Made by a program: the position numbers and the translations under genes. A stretch of 64,000 nucleotides of DNA from Rudaea cellulosilytica DSM 22992 (GTDB lineage Bacteria > Pseudomonadota > Gammaproteobacteria > Xanthomonadales > Rhodanobacteraceae), in NCBI RefSeq assembly GCF_000378125.1, contig NZ_KB899243.1, positions 62,001-126,000 on the forward strand, written 5' to 3'. The notes under the pieces are model-generated. The model searched no databases. It was not told the origin of the DNA and saw nothing but the letters and a program-made list of their open reading frames with translations. Positions 9,313-17,919 of this stretch are shown one piece after another; the first letter of the stretch is position 1, and each line of letters begins with the position of its first letter.

Positions 9313-10581
9313 ATGAGCAATCGATTCCGCATGATCCTCGCCCTCGCGCTGATCTACGTGATCTTCGCGATCCTGCTCAACAGCGTCGGCACGGTGATCC
9401 TGCAGTCGATTTCGACCTTCGGCGTCACCAAACCGCAGGCGAGCAACCTGGAATTGTTCAAGGACCTGCCGGTCGCGCTCACCTCGCTGCTCGTCGCCTC
9501 GTTTCTGCCGCTGCTCGGCTACAAGCGCGCGATGATGATTGCGCTCGCGCTCGTCGGCACGGCCTGCATCGTCATGCGCCTGTATCCGACCTTCCACACG
9601 ACCGAACTGCTGTTCATGTGCGTCGGCATCGGCTTCGCGCTCGCCAAGGTGTCGGTGTACTCGTCGATCGGCCTGCTCACGCACGACCCGGCCGAGCACT
9701 CGCGCCTGACCAACACGATCGAGGCGCAGTTCATGATCGGCGTGCTCGTCTGCGGCTGGCTGTTCAGCGCCTTCATCGACGACGCGAATCCGGCCAATCC
9801 GGTCTGGTTCAACGTCTACTGGGTGCTCGCGGCGATCTGCGCGCTGATCATCGTGCTGCTCGCCACCTCGACGCTGGATGAATCAGCCGCGCACAGCGAG
9901 CGCACCAACAGTTTCAAGGGATCGCTCGCGGAGATGTTCCGGCTGTTCCTGCGCCCGCTGGTCTACGTGTTCCTGATCTCGGCCTTCCTCTACGTGCTGA
10001 TCGAACAGAGCTTCAGCACCTGGCTGCCGACGTTCAACAACGAGATCCTCAAGCTGCCGCACGCGATGAGCATCCAGGTCGCGACGATCCTCGCCGGCGC
10101 GACCGCGCTCGGCCGCCTCGCCGCGGGCCAGGTGCTGCGCCGCGTCCCGTGGTACGTGCTGCTCAACATCTGCGTGGTCGGCATGGGCGTGCTCGTCGTG
10201 CTGGTTTTGCCGCTCGCGCGGGATGTGGTCGAACGTCCCGATGTCGGCTGGTTCAACGCGCCGATCGCCGCCTATCTGATCCCGCTGATCGGCCTGCTCA
10301 TGGCGCCAATCTATCCGGTCATCAACTCGGTCGCGCTGTCGTCGCTGCCGAAGCCCGCGCACGCAGCGATGACCGGCCTCATCGTCATCTTCTCCGCGCT
10401 CGGCGGCACGATCGGCTCGCGCATCACCGCGATCGTGTTCTCCGCGTTCGACGGCATCCACGCCTTCTATTTCTCGCTCGTGCCGATGGGCCTGATCCTG
10501 ATCACGCTGTTCTTCTTCAAGCGCGAGACGAATCGCGCGGGCATCGGCGGCCCGATTGCGGTCAAGCTCGCGGCGAAATGA
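9313..10581 (+). CDS. MFS transporter, probable sugar carrier
   Basis: A 422-residue inner-membrane protein with about 12 hydrophobic segments and a central loop (about residues 190-210) dividing two six-helix halves, as in the major facilitator superfamily. A LGYKRAMMIA loop follows helix 2. It is 24 bp after the sulfatase, and a paired REP element separates it from the first exported GH65 gene. In this setting it most likely imports the mono- or disaccharide released in the periplasm and delivers it to the GH65-phosphoglucomutase fusion. That role comes from context; the sequence alone does not give the substrate. Confidence 0.88.
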   Translation: MSNRFRMILALALIYVIFAILLNSVGTVILQSISTFGVTKPQASNLELFKDLPVALTSLLVASFLPLLGYKRAMMIALALVGTACIVMRLYPTFHTTELLFMCVGIGFALAKVSVYSSIGLLTHDPAEHSRLTNTIEAQFMIGVLVCGWLFSAFIDDANPANPVWFNVYWVLAAICALIIVLLATSTLDESAAHSERTNSFKGSLAEMFRLFLRPLVYVFLISAFLYVLIEQSFSTWLPTFNNEILKLPHAMSIQVATILAGATALGRLAAGQVLRRVPWYVLLNICVVGMGVLVVLVLPLARDVVERPDVGWFNAPIAAYLIPLIGLLMAPIYPVINSVALSSLPKPAHAAMTGLIVIFSALGGTIGSRITAIVFSAFDGIHAFYFSLVPMGLILITLFFFKRETNRAGIGGPIAVKLAAK

Positions 10582-10594
10582 CGGCAAGGCCGTC

Positions 10595-10662
10595 ACCCCG
10601 GCAGGGAGTGCCGGGGTCCAGATTCCAAGGACGGCCTGGATTCCGGCAATCCATGCCGGAAT
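10595..10662. repeat. Paired REP-like hairpins
   Basis: Two perfect 9-bp-arm hairpins sit back to back: ACCCCGGCA/TGCCGGGGT (10595-10617) and ATTCCGGCA/TGCCGGAAT (10640-10662), the latter followed by GACACC. The GTCATTCC...GGAATGAC signature recurs near 57493 and 58252, and a related hairpin lies at 40417. They lie between the MFS gene and the GH65 gene and may protect or end the upstream mRNA. Confidence 0.75.
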
Positions 10663-10691
10663 GACACCTTCTTAGTCTGGAATTCATTTGT

Positions 10692-12962
10692 ATGAAATAT
10701 CGCAATCTCATCTTTACCTCTCTTTTCGTACTCGCCGCTCCCGCCTTCGCCGCCACCGACCCCAGCTTCGTGCTGACCGGCGCCTCGAAAGACTTCGACA
10801 CCTACTTCCCGAGCTATCTCGCCAACGGCTGGTTCTCGACGATGACCAGCGTGCGCGGCACCGAGCCGAACATGGCCTACATGGTCGCGTTCATGGACTA
10901 CAAGAAGGACGACATCTCGCGTCCCGCGACGATTCCCGCCTGGAGCGAGATCGACTACAACCCCGGCGGCGGTTGGCTCAACTCGACGCGCGTCGCCCCG
11001 CATATCTTCACCGACTACGCGCAGACGCTGGACATGCACGACGCCACGCTGACGACGAGCTACCGCTTCGTCTATGCGAACAAGGCCACCGACGTGAAGG
11101 TGACGAGTTTCGTCAGCCAGGCTGCGCAGCACCTCGCCGCAACCCAGCTTTCGATCACGCCGCAGTTCGACGGCGAAGTGCAGATCACGTTTCCGATCCG
11201 GCTATGGACCGAATACGCGCCGCGTTTGCCGATCGGCAAGTTGACCGGCGATCAGATGATCGCCTCGGTCATTGCCAGCGGGCAGACGCTCGACAACAAG
11301 CCTATCCCCTACTCCGATCGCACGGCAGTCTGGTACCACGGCGTAACACACGTGTCGGGTGCCGACGGTGATGCGAAGAACCTGACCCTCTGGCTCGACG
11401 GCCGCGCCGAACAAGGTCTCGCCATGGCCGAGGCGGCGGCAATCGCGCTGCCGAAGGATCTTGCCATCGTCGACACGAAGCTCGAAAAGAGCGATGTCAA
11501 ATTGTCGCTGAACCTCACGGCCAAAGTGCAGAAGGGCAAGACGTATACCTTCACGAAGTACATCGCGATGTCGCGTGAGAACCGTGCGCTCGGTCTTACC
11601 GAGCGCGGTAATTCAAGCGAAAGTGGCGACGCCAAGGTCACGCTCGACCTCGTGATGAAAGCGCGCTCAACGGGTTTCGACAAGCTGCTCGCTGCGCACC
11701 AGAGCGCATGGCACGAGCTGTGGAAATCCGACATCCTCGTCGACGGCGACGCCAACGTGCAGAAGGCGATCCACTCCGACCTCTACTACCTGCTGTCAAA
11801 CACCACGGTCGGCACCGCGTGGCCGATGGGCGCCTGCGCACTGACGCCGAACTACGCAGGCCATGCGTTCTGGGATTCGGATTCGTGGGTGTTCCCGGCG
11901 CTGCTGTTGCTGCATCCCGAGCGCGCCAAACCGATCGTCGACTTCCGCCATCGCACGATGCAGCCAGCGCGCGAGCGCGCGAAACAGTTCGACGTGAAGG
12001 GCACGATGTATCCGTGGGAGTCCGATCCGGAAACCGGCGTCGACAATACGCCGCACTTCGCCTACGACGTCTATCGCGAAATCCACGTCAACGCCGACAT
12101 CGCGATCGCGCAGTGGCAGTACTGGCTCGCCAGCGGCGACAAGAAGTGGCTCAAGGACAGCGGCTGGCCGGTGATCCGCGAGATCGCCGAATTCTGGAAG
12201 AGCCGTGTCAGCTACGACAAAGAACACGACCGCTACGAGATCCACCACGTCACCTCGCCCGACGAGGCCTACAACGACGTGCCGAACGACTCGTTCACCA
12301 ACGGCGCCGCGCGCAAGGCACTCGACATCGCGATCAAGGCCGCCGCGCTCGTCGGCGAGAAGGCCGATCCGGCCTGGGCGGAAATATCCAAGAAGATGTA
12401 CATCCCATTTGATGAGAAAAACCAGCGCCACCTCGACTTCGACGAGACGGTGCCGCACGACAAGATCACCTGGATGGGTTCGTCGCTGTCGTGGCTGTCG
12501 TATCCGAATCTCGACCTGCCGATGTCACCGGAGGTGCGCAAGAACAATTACGACTTCCAGCTGCACGAGCTGAAGGTGCACGGCGACGATCCGAACGAGA
12601 TGATGATGGTGATGCTCGCCGTGCACGCCGCGCAGCTCGGCGATGCGAAATCCGCGGGCGACTGGGTCGAGCGCAACCTCGTCGGCTTCCTCAAGGCGCC
12701 GTTCAACGTGCGCACCGAAACGGTGGCGAACAACGCGGGCTACATCCTCGCAACCTCTGCAGGCTTCATCCAGAGCTTCGTCTACGGTTTCACCGGCCTG
12801 CGTATCGATGACCAAGGACTGCACGAAGCCTATCCGCCGACGCTGCCCGCACAATGGAAGTCGCTGACGCTCAGAAACGTGGCGTTCCGCGGCAAACACT
12901 ACGACATCGCGGTCGAACGTGGCGCAGACGGCAAGGCGAAGTTGACCCGCCGCGCGCATTGA
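10692..12962 (+). CDS. Exported GH65 glucosidase, acid-trehalase/PGGHG-like (copy 1)
   Basis: A 756-residue hydrolase with a signal peptide (cleavage expected after AAPAFA, about residue 21). The catalytic barrel contains FWDSDSWVFPALLLLHPERA, the YPWESDPETG segment, EIHVNADIAIAQWQYW, and the general-acid motif TSPDEAYNDVPND (E525). These match the acid trehalase / protein-glucosylgalactosyl-hydroxylysine glucosidase branch of GH65 rather than the phosphorylases. Such enzymes release glucose from alpha-linked glucosides by hydrolysis. Location is probably periplasmic. It is about half identical by eye to the copy at 15630-17897, so the pair is a local duplication with two oxygenase-like genes in between. 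The TPR-oxygenase gene follows 44 bp later, probably in one transcript. Substrate not known. Confidence 0.88.
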   Translation: MKYRNLIFTSLFVLAAPAFAATDPSFVLTGASKDFDTYFPSYLANGWFSTMTSVRGTEPNMAYMVAFMDYKKDDISRPATIPAWSEIDYNPGGGWLNSTRVAPHIFTDYAQTLDMHDATLTTSYRFVYANKATDVKVTSFVSQAAQHLAATQLSITPQFDGEVQITFPIRLWTEYAPRLPIGKLTGDQMIASVIASGQTLDNKPIPYSDRTAVWYHGVTHVSGADGDAKNLTLWLDGRAEQGLAMAEAAAIALPKDLAIVDTKLEKSDVKLSLNLTAKVQKGKTYTFTKYIAMSRENRALGLTERGNSSESGDAKVTLDLVMKARSTGFDKLLAAHQSAWHELWKSDILVDGDANVQKAIHSDLYYLLSNTTVGTAWPMGACALTPNYAGHAFWDSDSWVFPALLLLHPERAKPIVDFRHRTMQPARERAKQFDVKGTMYPWESDPETGVDNTPHFAYDVYREIHVNADIAIAQWQYWLASGDKKWLKDSGWPVIREIAEFWKSRVSYDKEHDRYEIHHVTSPDEAYNDVPNDSFTNGAARKALDIAIKAAALVGEKADPAWAEISKKMYIPFDEKNQRHLDFDETVPHDKITWMGSSLSWLSYPNLDLPMSPEVRKNNYDFQLHELKVHGDDPNEMMMVMLAVHAAQLGDAKSAGDWVERNLVGFLKAPFNVRTETVANNAGYILATSAGFIQSFVYGFTGLRIDDQGLHEAYPPTLPAQWKSLTLRNVAFRGKHYDIAVERGADGKAKLTRRAH

Positions 12963-13006
12963 CGACACGGCTCCCCGAGACGGACGCGAACCGGTCACTG
13001 CGCATC

Positions 13007-14821
13007 ATGACCCCACCCTCGCCGGCGCTGCTCGACACCATGCGTCGCATCGACGCGACGCTGCGGGCCGGCGACTTCCGCACTGCGCACGACCAGCTCG
13101 CGGCGCTCGTCGAAGCGCAGCCGGACTTCGTCGAAGCGTTGCGCCTGTATGCCGGCACCAAGCAGGCGCTAGGCGACATCGGCGGTGCCGAGGAAATCCT
13201 GCGCAAGGCGCTGGCCATCGATCCGAACTGGACGCCGACACTGGCCGCACTCGGCGAACTCCTTCTGGCGAGTGGCGGTGGCGCCGAGGCGGAATCGCTG
13301 TTGCGACGCGCGGCGCAACGTCTGCCGCGCGCTACGCTCGTGCTGGCGCGCCACTTCAACGATTCGCAGCGCGCGGGCGAGGCATTCGTGTTGGCCGCAG
13401 CGGCATGCGCGAACGGACATGCCGACGCCGACCTCGTCGCCCAATTCGTCACTGCTGCGGCCACGCTCGGTCGCCTCGACGAGGTCGTCGCGAACTTCCG
13501 CCGCATCGCCGAGGCGAGACCCGAAGATCCCGTCGCGACCCAGGCATTGGCGATCGCGCTCGATGCCGCGAACCAGCCCGCGCAAGCCGAGCGCATTGCC
13601 GCACACGCGCTCGCGCTGGGCCATCGCAATGCTGCGCTGTACCAGACACAGGCGCGCAGCCTGATCGCGCTCGGCGAGTTCGATCGCGCCGAGACGGCGC
13701 TGCGCGATTGCCTGCGCCTCGATCCTCAGCGTAGCGAGGCGCACGATCATCTCGCCCGCCTCGTCTGGATGCGCACGGGCGACGCGGCGCAGGCGACCGC
13801 GACGCTCGACGCCGCCCTGCGCACTTTCGCAGCCGATCCGGCATTGCGTGCCACGAAGGCGGCGATCCTCCAGGGCGTCGGCGACGCGCGCAACGCTTAC
13901 GCCTGCCTCGCCGAGCAGGCCGGGCATCCACAAGCGCCGCCGTCGCTGCTCGTGCGCGCCGGCCTGGCCGCGCTCGACTTCAAGCCGGCACTGGCATTAC
14001 CTCTGGCCGAACGCGCGCTGCATGCGATGCCGGCCAACACCGCCGCGCGCAGTCTGCTTGCCGCGGCGCTGCTCGGCGTCGGCGATGCCCGCAGCGCGCT
14101 GCCGCACTGCGATGCGCTACGCGCGGCGGCGCCCGACGACCAATACTTCATCGCTCTGCAAACCATCGCGTGGCGCCTGCTCGGAGATCCGCGCTATCAC
14201 GAGTACTGCAGTTATGCGCAATGGGTGTTGCCGCAGCGCCTCGAGGCGCTGGCGCCATGGCCCGACCTCGCGAGTTTCTTCACCGATCTTCGCCGCAGTC
14301 TCGACCGCCTGCACAACCCGCACGGCCATCCGCTGCTGTTCCAGTCGCTGCGTCATGGCACCGAGACAACCGAAGATCTGTCGCGCAGCGACGATCCCGC
14401 GATCCGCGCGCTGTTCGCCGCGTTCGATACGCCGATCCGCCGCTATCTCGAACATATCCACAACGGCCCCGAGCCGCTGCGTCGGCGCAACATCGGCCGC
14501 TGGCGCTTCAACGGCAGCTGGTCGGTGCGCCTGCGCTCCTCGGGCTTCCACACGAACCATGTGCACCCGCGCGGCTGGATCTCGTCAGCGTGCTATATCG
14601 AACTGCCCGACGTCGGCAACGATGCTGAGGAGAACGCCGGCTGCCTGACCTTCGGCCAGCCGAGCCTGATCACGACGCCCGCGCTGCCGGCGGAGCACAT
14701 CGTGCGTCCCGAGGTCGGCATGCTTGTACTGTTCCCATCGTATTTCTGGCATGGCACCGTGCCGTTCGCGAGCGAGCGCTCGCGATTGACCGTCGCCTTC
14801 GATGTGGTGCCAAGGCAGTGA
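13007..14821 (+). CDS. TPR protein with C-terminal 2OG-Fe(II) oxygenase-like domain
   Basis: A 604-residue soluble protein. Residues about 5-390 are tetratricopeptide-like helical repeats (alanine/leucine-rich, about 34-residue period). The last 150 residues form a double-stranded beta-helix of the putative 2OG-Fe(II) oxygenase group (Pfam 2OG-FeII_Oxy_5 type). Visible motifs are HTNHVHPRGWISSACYIELP, the LVLFPSYFWHGTVPF distal-histidine motif and a closing RLTVAFDV strand. The ATG at 13007 was chosen because upstream codons overlap the preceding GH65 gene and are not protein-like. Proteins of this type often accompany TonB-dependent carbohydrate loci in Xanthomonadales and Caulobacterales, but their target is unknown to me. 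It converges with the single-domain oxygenase on the other strand. Confidence 0.8.
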   Translation: MTPPSPALLDTMRRIDATLRAGDFRTAHDQLAALVEAQPDFVEALRLYAGTKQALGDIGGAEEILRKALAIDPNWTPTLAALGELLLASGGGAEAESLLRRAAQRLPRATLVLARHFNDSQRAGEAFVLAAAACANGHADADLVAQFVTAAATLGRLDEVVANFRRIAEARPEDPVATQALAIALDAANQPAQAERIAAHALALGHRNAALYQTQARSLIALGEFDRAETALRDCLRLDPQRSEAHDHLARLVWMRTGDAAQATATLDAALRTFAADPALRATKAAILQGVGDARNAYACLAEQAGHPQAPPSLLVRAGLAALDFKPALALPLAERALHAMPANTAARSLLAAALLGVGDARSALPHCDALRAAAPDDQYFIALQTIAWRLLGDPRYHEYCSYAQWVLPQRLEALAPWPDLASFFTDLRRSLDRLHNPHGHPLLFQSLRHGTETTEDLSRSDDPAIRALFAAFDTPIRRYLEHIHNGPEPLRRRNIGRWRFNGSWSVRLRSSGFHTNHVHPRGWISSACYIELPDVGNDAEENAGCLTFGQPSLITTPALPAEHIVRPEVGMLVLFPSYFWHGTVPFASERSRLTVAFDVVPRQ

Positions 14822-14865
14822 TGTCCACTCCGCAGCCACTGAAATTATCTGGCGAGGCAGCTGGC

Positions 14866-15540
14866 TCAGCGCTCGCCTTCAAGCGCATTGAACGCGATCG
14901 CGATGCGCGGCTCGTCGGCGTCGTGCGGTTCGACGTAGTGCTCCATCCAGCACGGGAACAGCACGAGCAGGCCGTCCTCGGGCGCGAGATGGATGTCGCT
15001 GTAGCCGTTCGGTACTGCGCCCTTCACGTAGCCGTGCACGACGCCGGCGCGGGGATCGCGGAAGACGAACTTGCCCGAACCGGGCGGCACCTTGAGATAG
15101 AAGCTGCCCGAGAGCAGCGACCCTTCGTGCAGGTGCAGAAAATTGAAGCCGCCGCGATCGTGCATGTTGACCCATGACTGCAGGCGAAAAGAGATGTCGC
15201 CCTGCCCCATCTCGCGCAGCGCCGCGGCGCAGCCGGCGCGCACCGCCTGTTGCAGCGGGGCGAACGCCGGGCGTTCGAGCAGGTTCATGTCCTCGCTGTT
15301 CCAACCGTGACGATTGGTGCGGCCGGCCGGCTTCGGGCTCGCGGCACGCAACGCCAGGACTTCATCGACCCACGCCGCCAGTTGCGCGGCGGCGAACGGC
15401 AGGCGTGCCTGCCAGATGCGCGTCACGAACAGATCGTAAGGCCGCAGCGCAGGAGTCGCCTGTGCTTCGCCGGCACCTACGAAACCGGATTGGGAAAAGC
15501 CGCCCGGCATCTGCATCGTGAATTTGAAATTGCTCACCAT
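14866..15540 (-). CDS. Putative 2OG-Fe(II) oxygenase, TIGR02466-like
   Basis: A 224-residue single-domain protein. After a short N-terminus (YDLFVTRIWQARLP) the core shows the family signature: NFLHLHEGSLLSGSFYLKVP with the proximal histidines, FRDPRAG, then LLVLFPCWMEHYVEPH with the distal histidine, ending RIAIAFNAL. This matches the C-terminal domain of the neighbouring TPR protein, so both genes share one enzymatic fold. The start at 15540 has a GGAGCGAGGG site directly before it; the frame runs 35 codons further but lacks that support. It lies between the two exported GH65 genes and is divergent from the second. The oxidised substrate is unknown. Confidence 0.82.
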   Translation of the reverse strand: MVSNFKFTMQMPGGFSQSGFVGAGEAQATPALRPYDLFVTRIWQARLPFAAAQLAAWVDEVLALRAASPKPAGRTNRHGWNSEDMNLLERPAFAPLQQAVRAGCAAALREMGQGDISFRLQSWVNMHDRGGFNFLHLHEGSLLSGSFYLKVPPGSGKFVFRDPRAGVVHGYVKGAVPNGYSDIHLAPEDGLLVLFPCWMEHYVEPHDADEPRIAIAFNALEGER

Positions 15541-15629
15541 CCCTCGCTCCGTCGCAGCGCGAATACGCGTCATATTGTGCGAGCGATGCACGGCACCGCA
15601 AGCGTTTTTGGCAACCGTCCAATTCTGGA

Positions 15630-17897
15630 ATGCCCGTGAAGCCATCGCATCTCATCCCGTTCATTCTCGCCTGCGCGAGCGGCGCCGCGCCGGCGTCCGA
15701 CGCCAGCTTCACGCTGACCGCGACGGCGAAGGACTTCGACAATTACTTCCCCGGCTATCTCGCCAACGGCTATGTCTCGACCTTGACCGGTCCGCGCGGC
15801 ACCGAGGGCAATCTCTCCTACATGGTCGGCCTGATGGACTATGCCAAGGATGACTTTTCGCGTCCGGCGGCGATTCCTGGATGGACCGAAATCGACTACT
15901 CGACCGGCCAATCCGACGCCGGTCGCTTCTGGATGAACCAGGTCGATCTCAAGCCGGCGATCTTCGAGGACTACCGTCAGACCCTCGATCTGCATGAAGC
16001 GACACTGACGACTGGCTATCGCTACGTCGACCACAAGAAATCGACGGTCGTAAAAATCGTCACGTTTGTCAGCCAGGCATTAGCCCATCTCGCCGCAACC
16101 CAACTCACGCTCATACCGGATTTCGACGGCGAGGTGGAGTTGTCGTTTGCACTCAATCTCTGGGCACCGTACCAGCCGCGCCTGCCACTCGCCAGACTGA
16201 GCGGCGACGAGATGCAGGAGGCGGTTGCCGCACAGCAGATGAAACTCGTCGCGATTCCGCCGGCGACGCCGGACCGCGCGCCGGTGTGGTATCACGGCGA
16301 CGTGCATGTGCAGGCTGCCGACGGCGACGCGAAAACGGCGACGTTGTGGCTCGACGGCGTGGCCGAGCAGGGACTCGCGATGGCCCAGGCGGCAGCGGTC
16401 GCGCTGCCGCAAGGCGTGACGCCGACTAACGCCAAGCTGTACAAAAGCGCATATCGGCTTGCGCTGAACTTATCGGTAAAACTGGAAAAAGGCAAAACCT
16501 ATACTTTTACCAAATACGTCGCGAGCTCGCGCGAAGGTTGGGGTGGCGACGCCAAAGCCGATCTCGCACTCGCCACGCAGGCGCGCAAGGGCGGCTTCGA
16601 GAAACTGCACGCCGCGCACCTCGATGCATGGGCGAAGCTGTGGAAGTCCGACATCCTCATCGACGGCGACGAACGCGCGCAGCGCGCCGTGCATTCGGAT
16701 CTCTACTACCTGCTGTCGTCGTCGACAGCGGACACGGCCTGGGCTATCGGTGCCTGCGCACTGACGCCGGGCTACGCGGAGCATGTCTTCTGGGATTCGG
16801 ACTTCTGGGTGTTTCCCGCCCTGCTTCTGCTCCACCCCGACCGCGCCAAATCGCTGGTGATGTTTCGCGCGCGCACGCTCGCGGCTGCACAGGCGCGCGC
16901 GAAGGCCGCCGGCTACGCCGGTGCGAAATATCCGTGGGAAGCAGACCCCGAGAACGGCACCGAGCAGACGCCGCACTTCGCCTACGTGCTCGGCGAACGC
17001 GAAATCCACGTCAACGCGGACATCGCGATCGCGCAATGGCAATACTGGCTCGCCACGCACGACCGCGCATGGCTCAAACAACACGGCTGGCCGGTGATTC
17101 GCAACCTCGCCGATTTCTGGGTGAGCCGGGCCACCTGGAACGCGGAAAAGCAGCGCTACGACATCCTGCACGTGACCTCGGTCGACGAGGACTATAACGA
17201 CGTGCCCAACGACACCTACACCAACGCCGCGGCGGCAAAAGCGTTGCGCATCGCCGCGCAGGCAGCCGCAGTGGTCGGCGAAAAAGCTGACCCGCGCTGG
17301 ACCGACGTCGCGACGAAACTGCATATCCCGTTCGACGCCGCCGCGCAGCACCATCTGCATTTCGACGAAAGCGTGCCGCACGATCTCGACACCTGGGGCG
17401 GAAGCTCGCTGCCGATGCTCGCCCTGCCCGCGCTCGATCTCGCGATGAGCCCGCAGGTACGCCGCAACGACTACGCCGCAGCGATCGGTCCGATCCTCGC
17501 CTCGAGCCGCGATCCGAACAGCATGGGTCTGGCGCCGCTGTCCATCGCCGCAGCGACCGTCGGCGACGATGCGCACGCCGTCGCCTGGCTGCAGAAGAAC
17601 TTCAGCGGCGGCGTGGTCAAGCCGCCGTTCGACGTACGCACGGAAACGGCGACGAACAATACCGGCTATTTCATCACCGCCGCGGCCGGATTCCTGCAGA
17701 ACCTGATCTTCGGCATGGCCGGGCTGCGTATCGAGGAAGCGGGATTGAACGCGGCCTACGCCCCGTTTCTGCCGCCGAACTGGCGGTCGATGACACTGAA
17801 GAATGTCGCATTTCGCAGCCAACGCTACGATATCCGCGTCGACCGCGGCAGCGACGGCGAGGTGCGATTGAAGCGCACGGCTGCCGCAGAGCACTGA
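15630..17897 (+). CDS. Exported GH65 glucosidase, acid-trehalase/PGGHG-like (copy 2)
   Basis: A 755-residue paralogue of the GH65 enzyme at 10692-12962, colinear over its whole length. The N-terminus (MPVKPSHLIPFILACASGAAPA) is a short signal peptide. Catalytic landmarks are FWDSDFWVFPALLLLHPDRA, YPWEADPENGTEQTP, EIHVNADIAIAQWQYW and the general-acid motif TSVDEDYNDVPND (E520). Copy 1 has SPDEAY at that place, so the residue before the Asp-Glu pair differs (Val instead of Pro), which may mark different specificity. It starts 89 bp from the divergent oxygenase gene and converges on the GH36-like gene with 22 bp between stop codons. Hydrolysis of an alpha-glucoside in the periplasm is likely; the exact linkage is not known. 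Confidence 0.87.
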   Translation: MPVKPSHLIPFILACASGAAPASDASFTLTATAKDFDNYFPGYLANGYVSTLTGPRGTEGNLSYMVGLMDYAKDDFSRPAAIPGWTEIDYSTGQSDAGRFWMNQVDLKPAIFEDYRQTLDLHEATLTTGYRYVDHKKSTVVKIVTFVSQALAHLAATQLTLIPDFDGEVELSFALNLWAPYQPRLPLARLSGDEMQEAVAAQQMKLVAIPPATPDRAPVWYHGDVHVQAADGDAKTATLWLDGVAEQGLAMAQAAAVALPQGVTPTNAKLYKSAYRLALNLSVKLEKGKTYTFTKYVASSREGWGGDAKADLALATQARKGGFEKLHAAHLDAWAKLWKSDILIDGDERAQRAVHSDLYYLLSSSTADTAWAIGACALTPGYAEHVFWDSDFWVFPALLLLHPDRAKSLVMFRARTLAAAQARAKAAGYAGAKYPWEADPENGTEQTPHFAYVLGEREIHVNADIAIAQWQYWLATHDRAWLKQHGWPVIRNLADFWVSRATWNAEKQRYDILHVTSVDEDYNDVPNDTYTNAAAAKALRIAAQAAAVVGEKADPRWTDVATKLHIPFDAAAQHHLHFDESVPHDLDTWGGSSLPMLALPALDLAMSPQVRRNDYAAAIGPILASSRDPNSMGLAPLSIAAATVGDDAHAVAWLQKNFSGGVVKPPFDVRTETATNNTGYFITAAAGFLQNLIFGMAGLRIEEAGLNAAYAPFLPPNWRSMTLKNVAFRSQRYDIRVDRGSDGEVRLKRTAAAEH

Positions 17898-17919
17898 CAC
17901 CGCTGGCAGCGGCTCTTCG

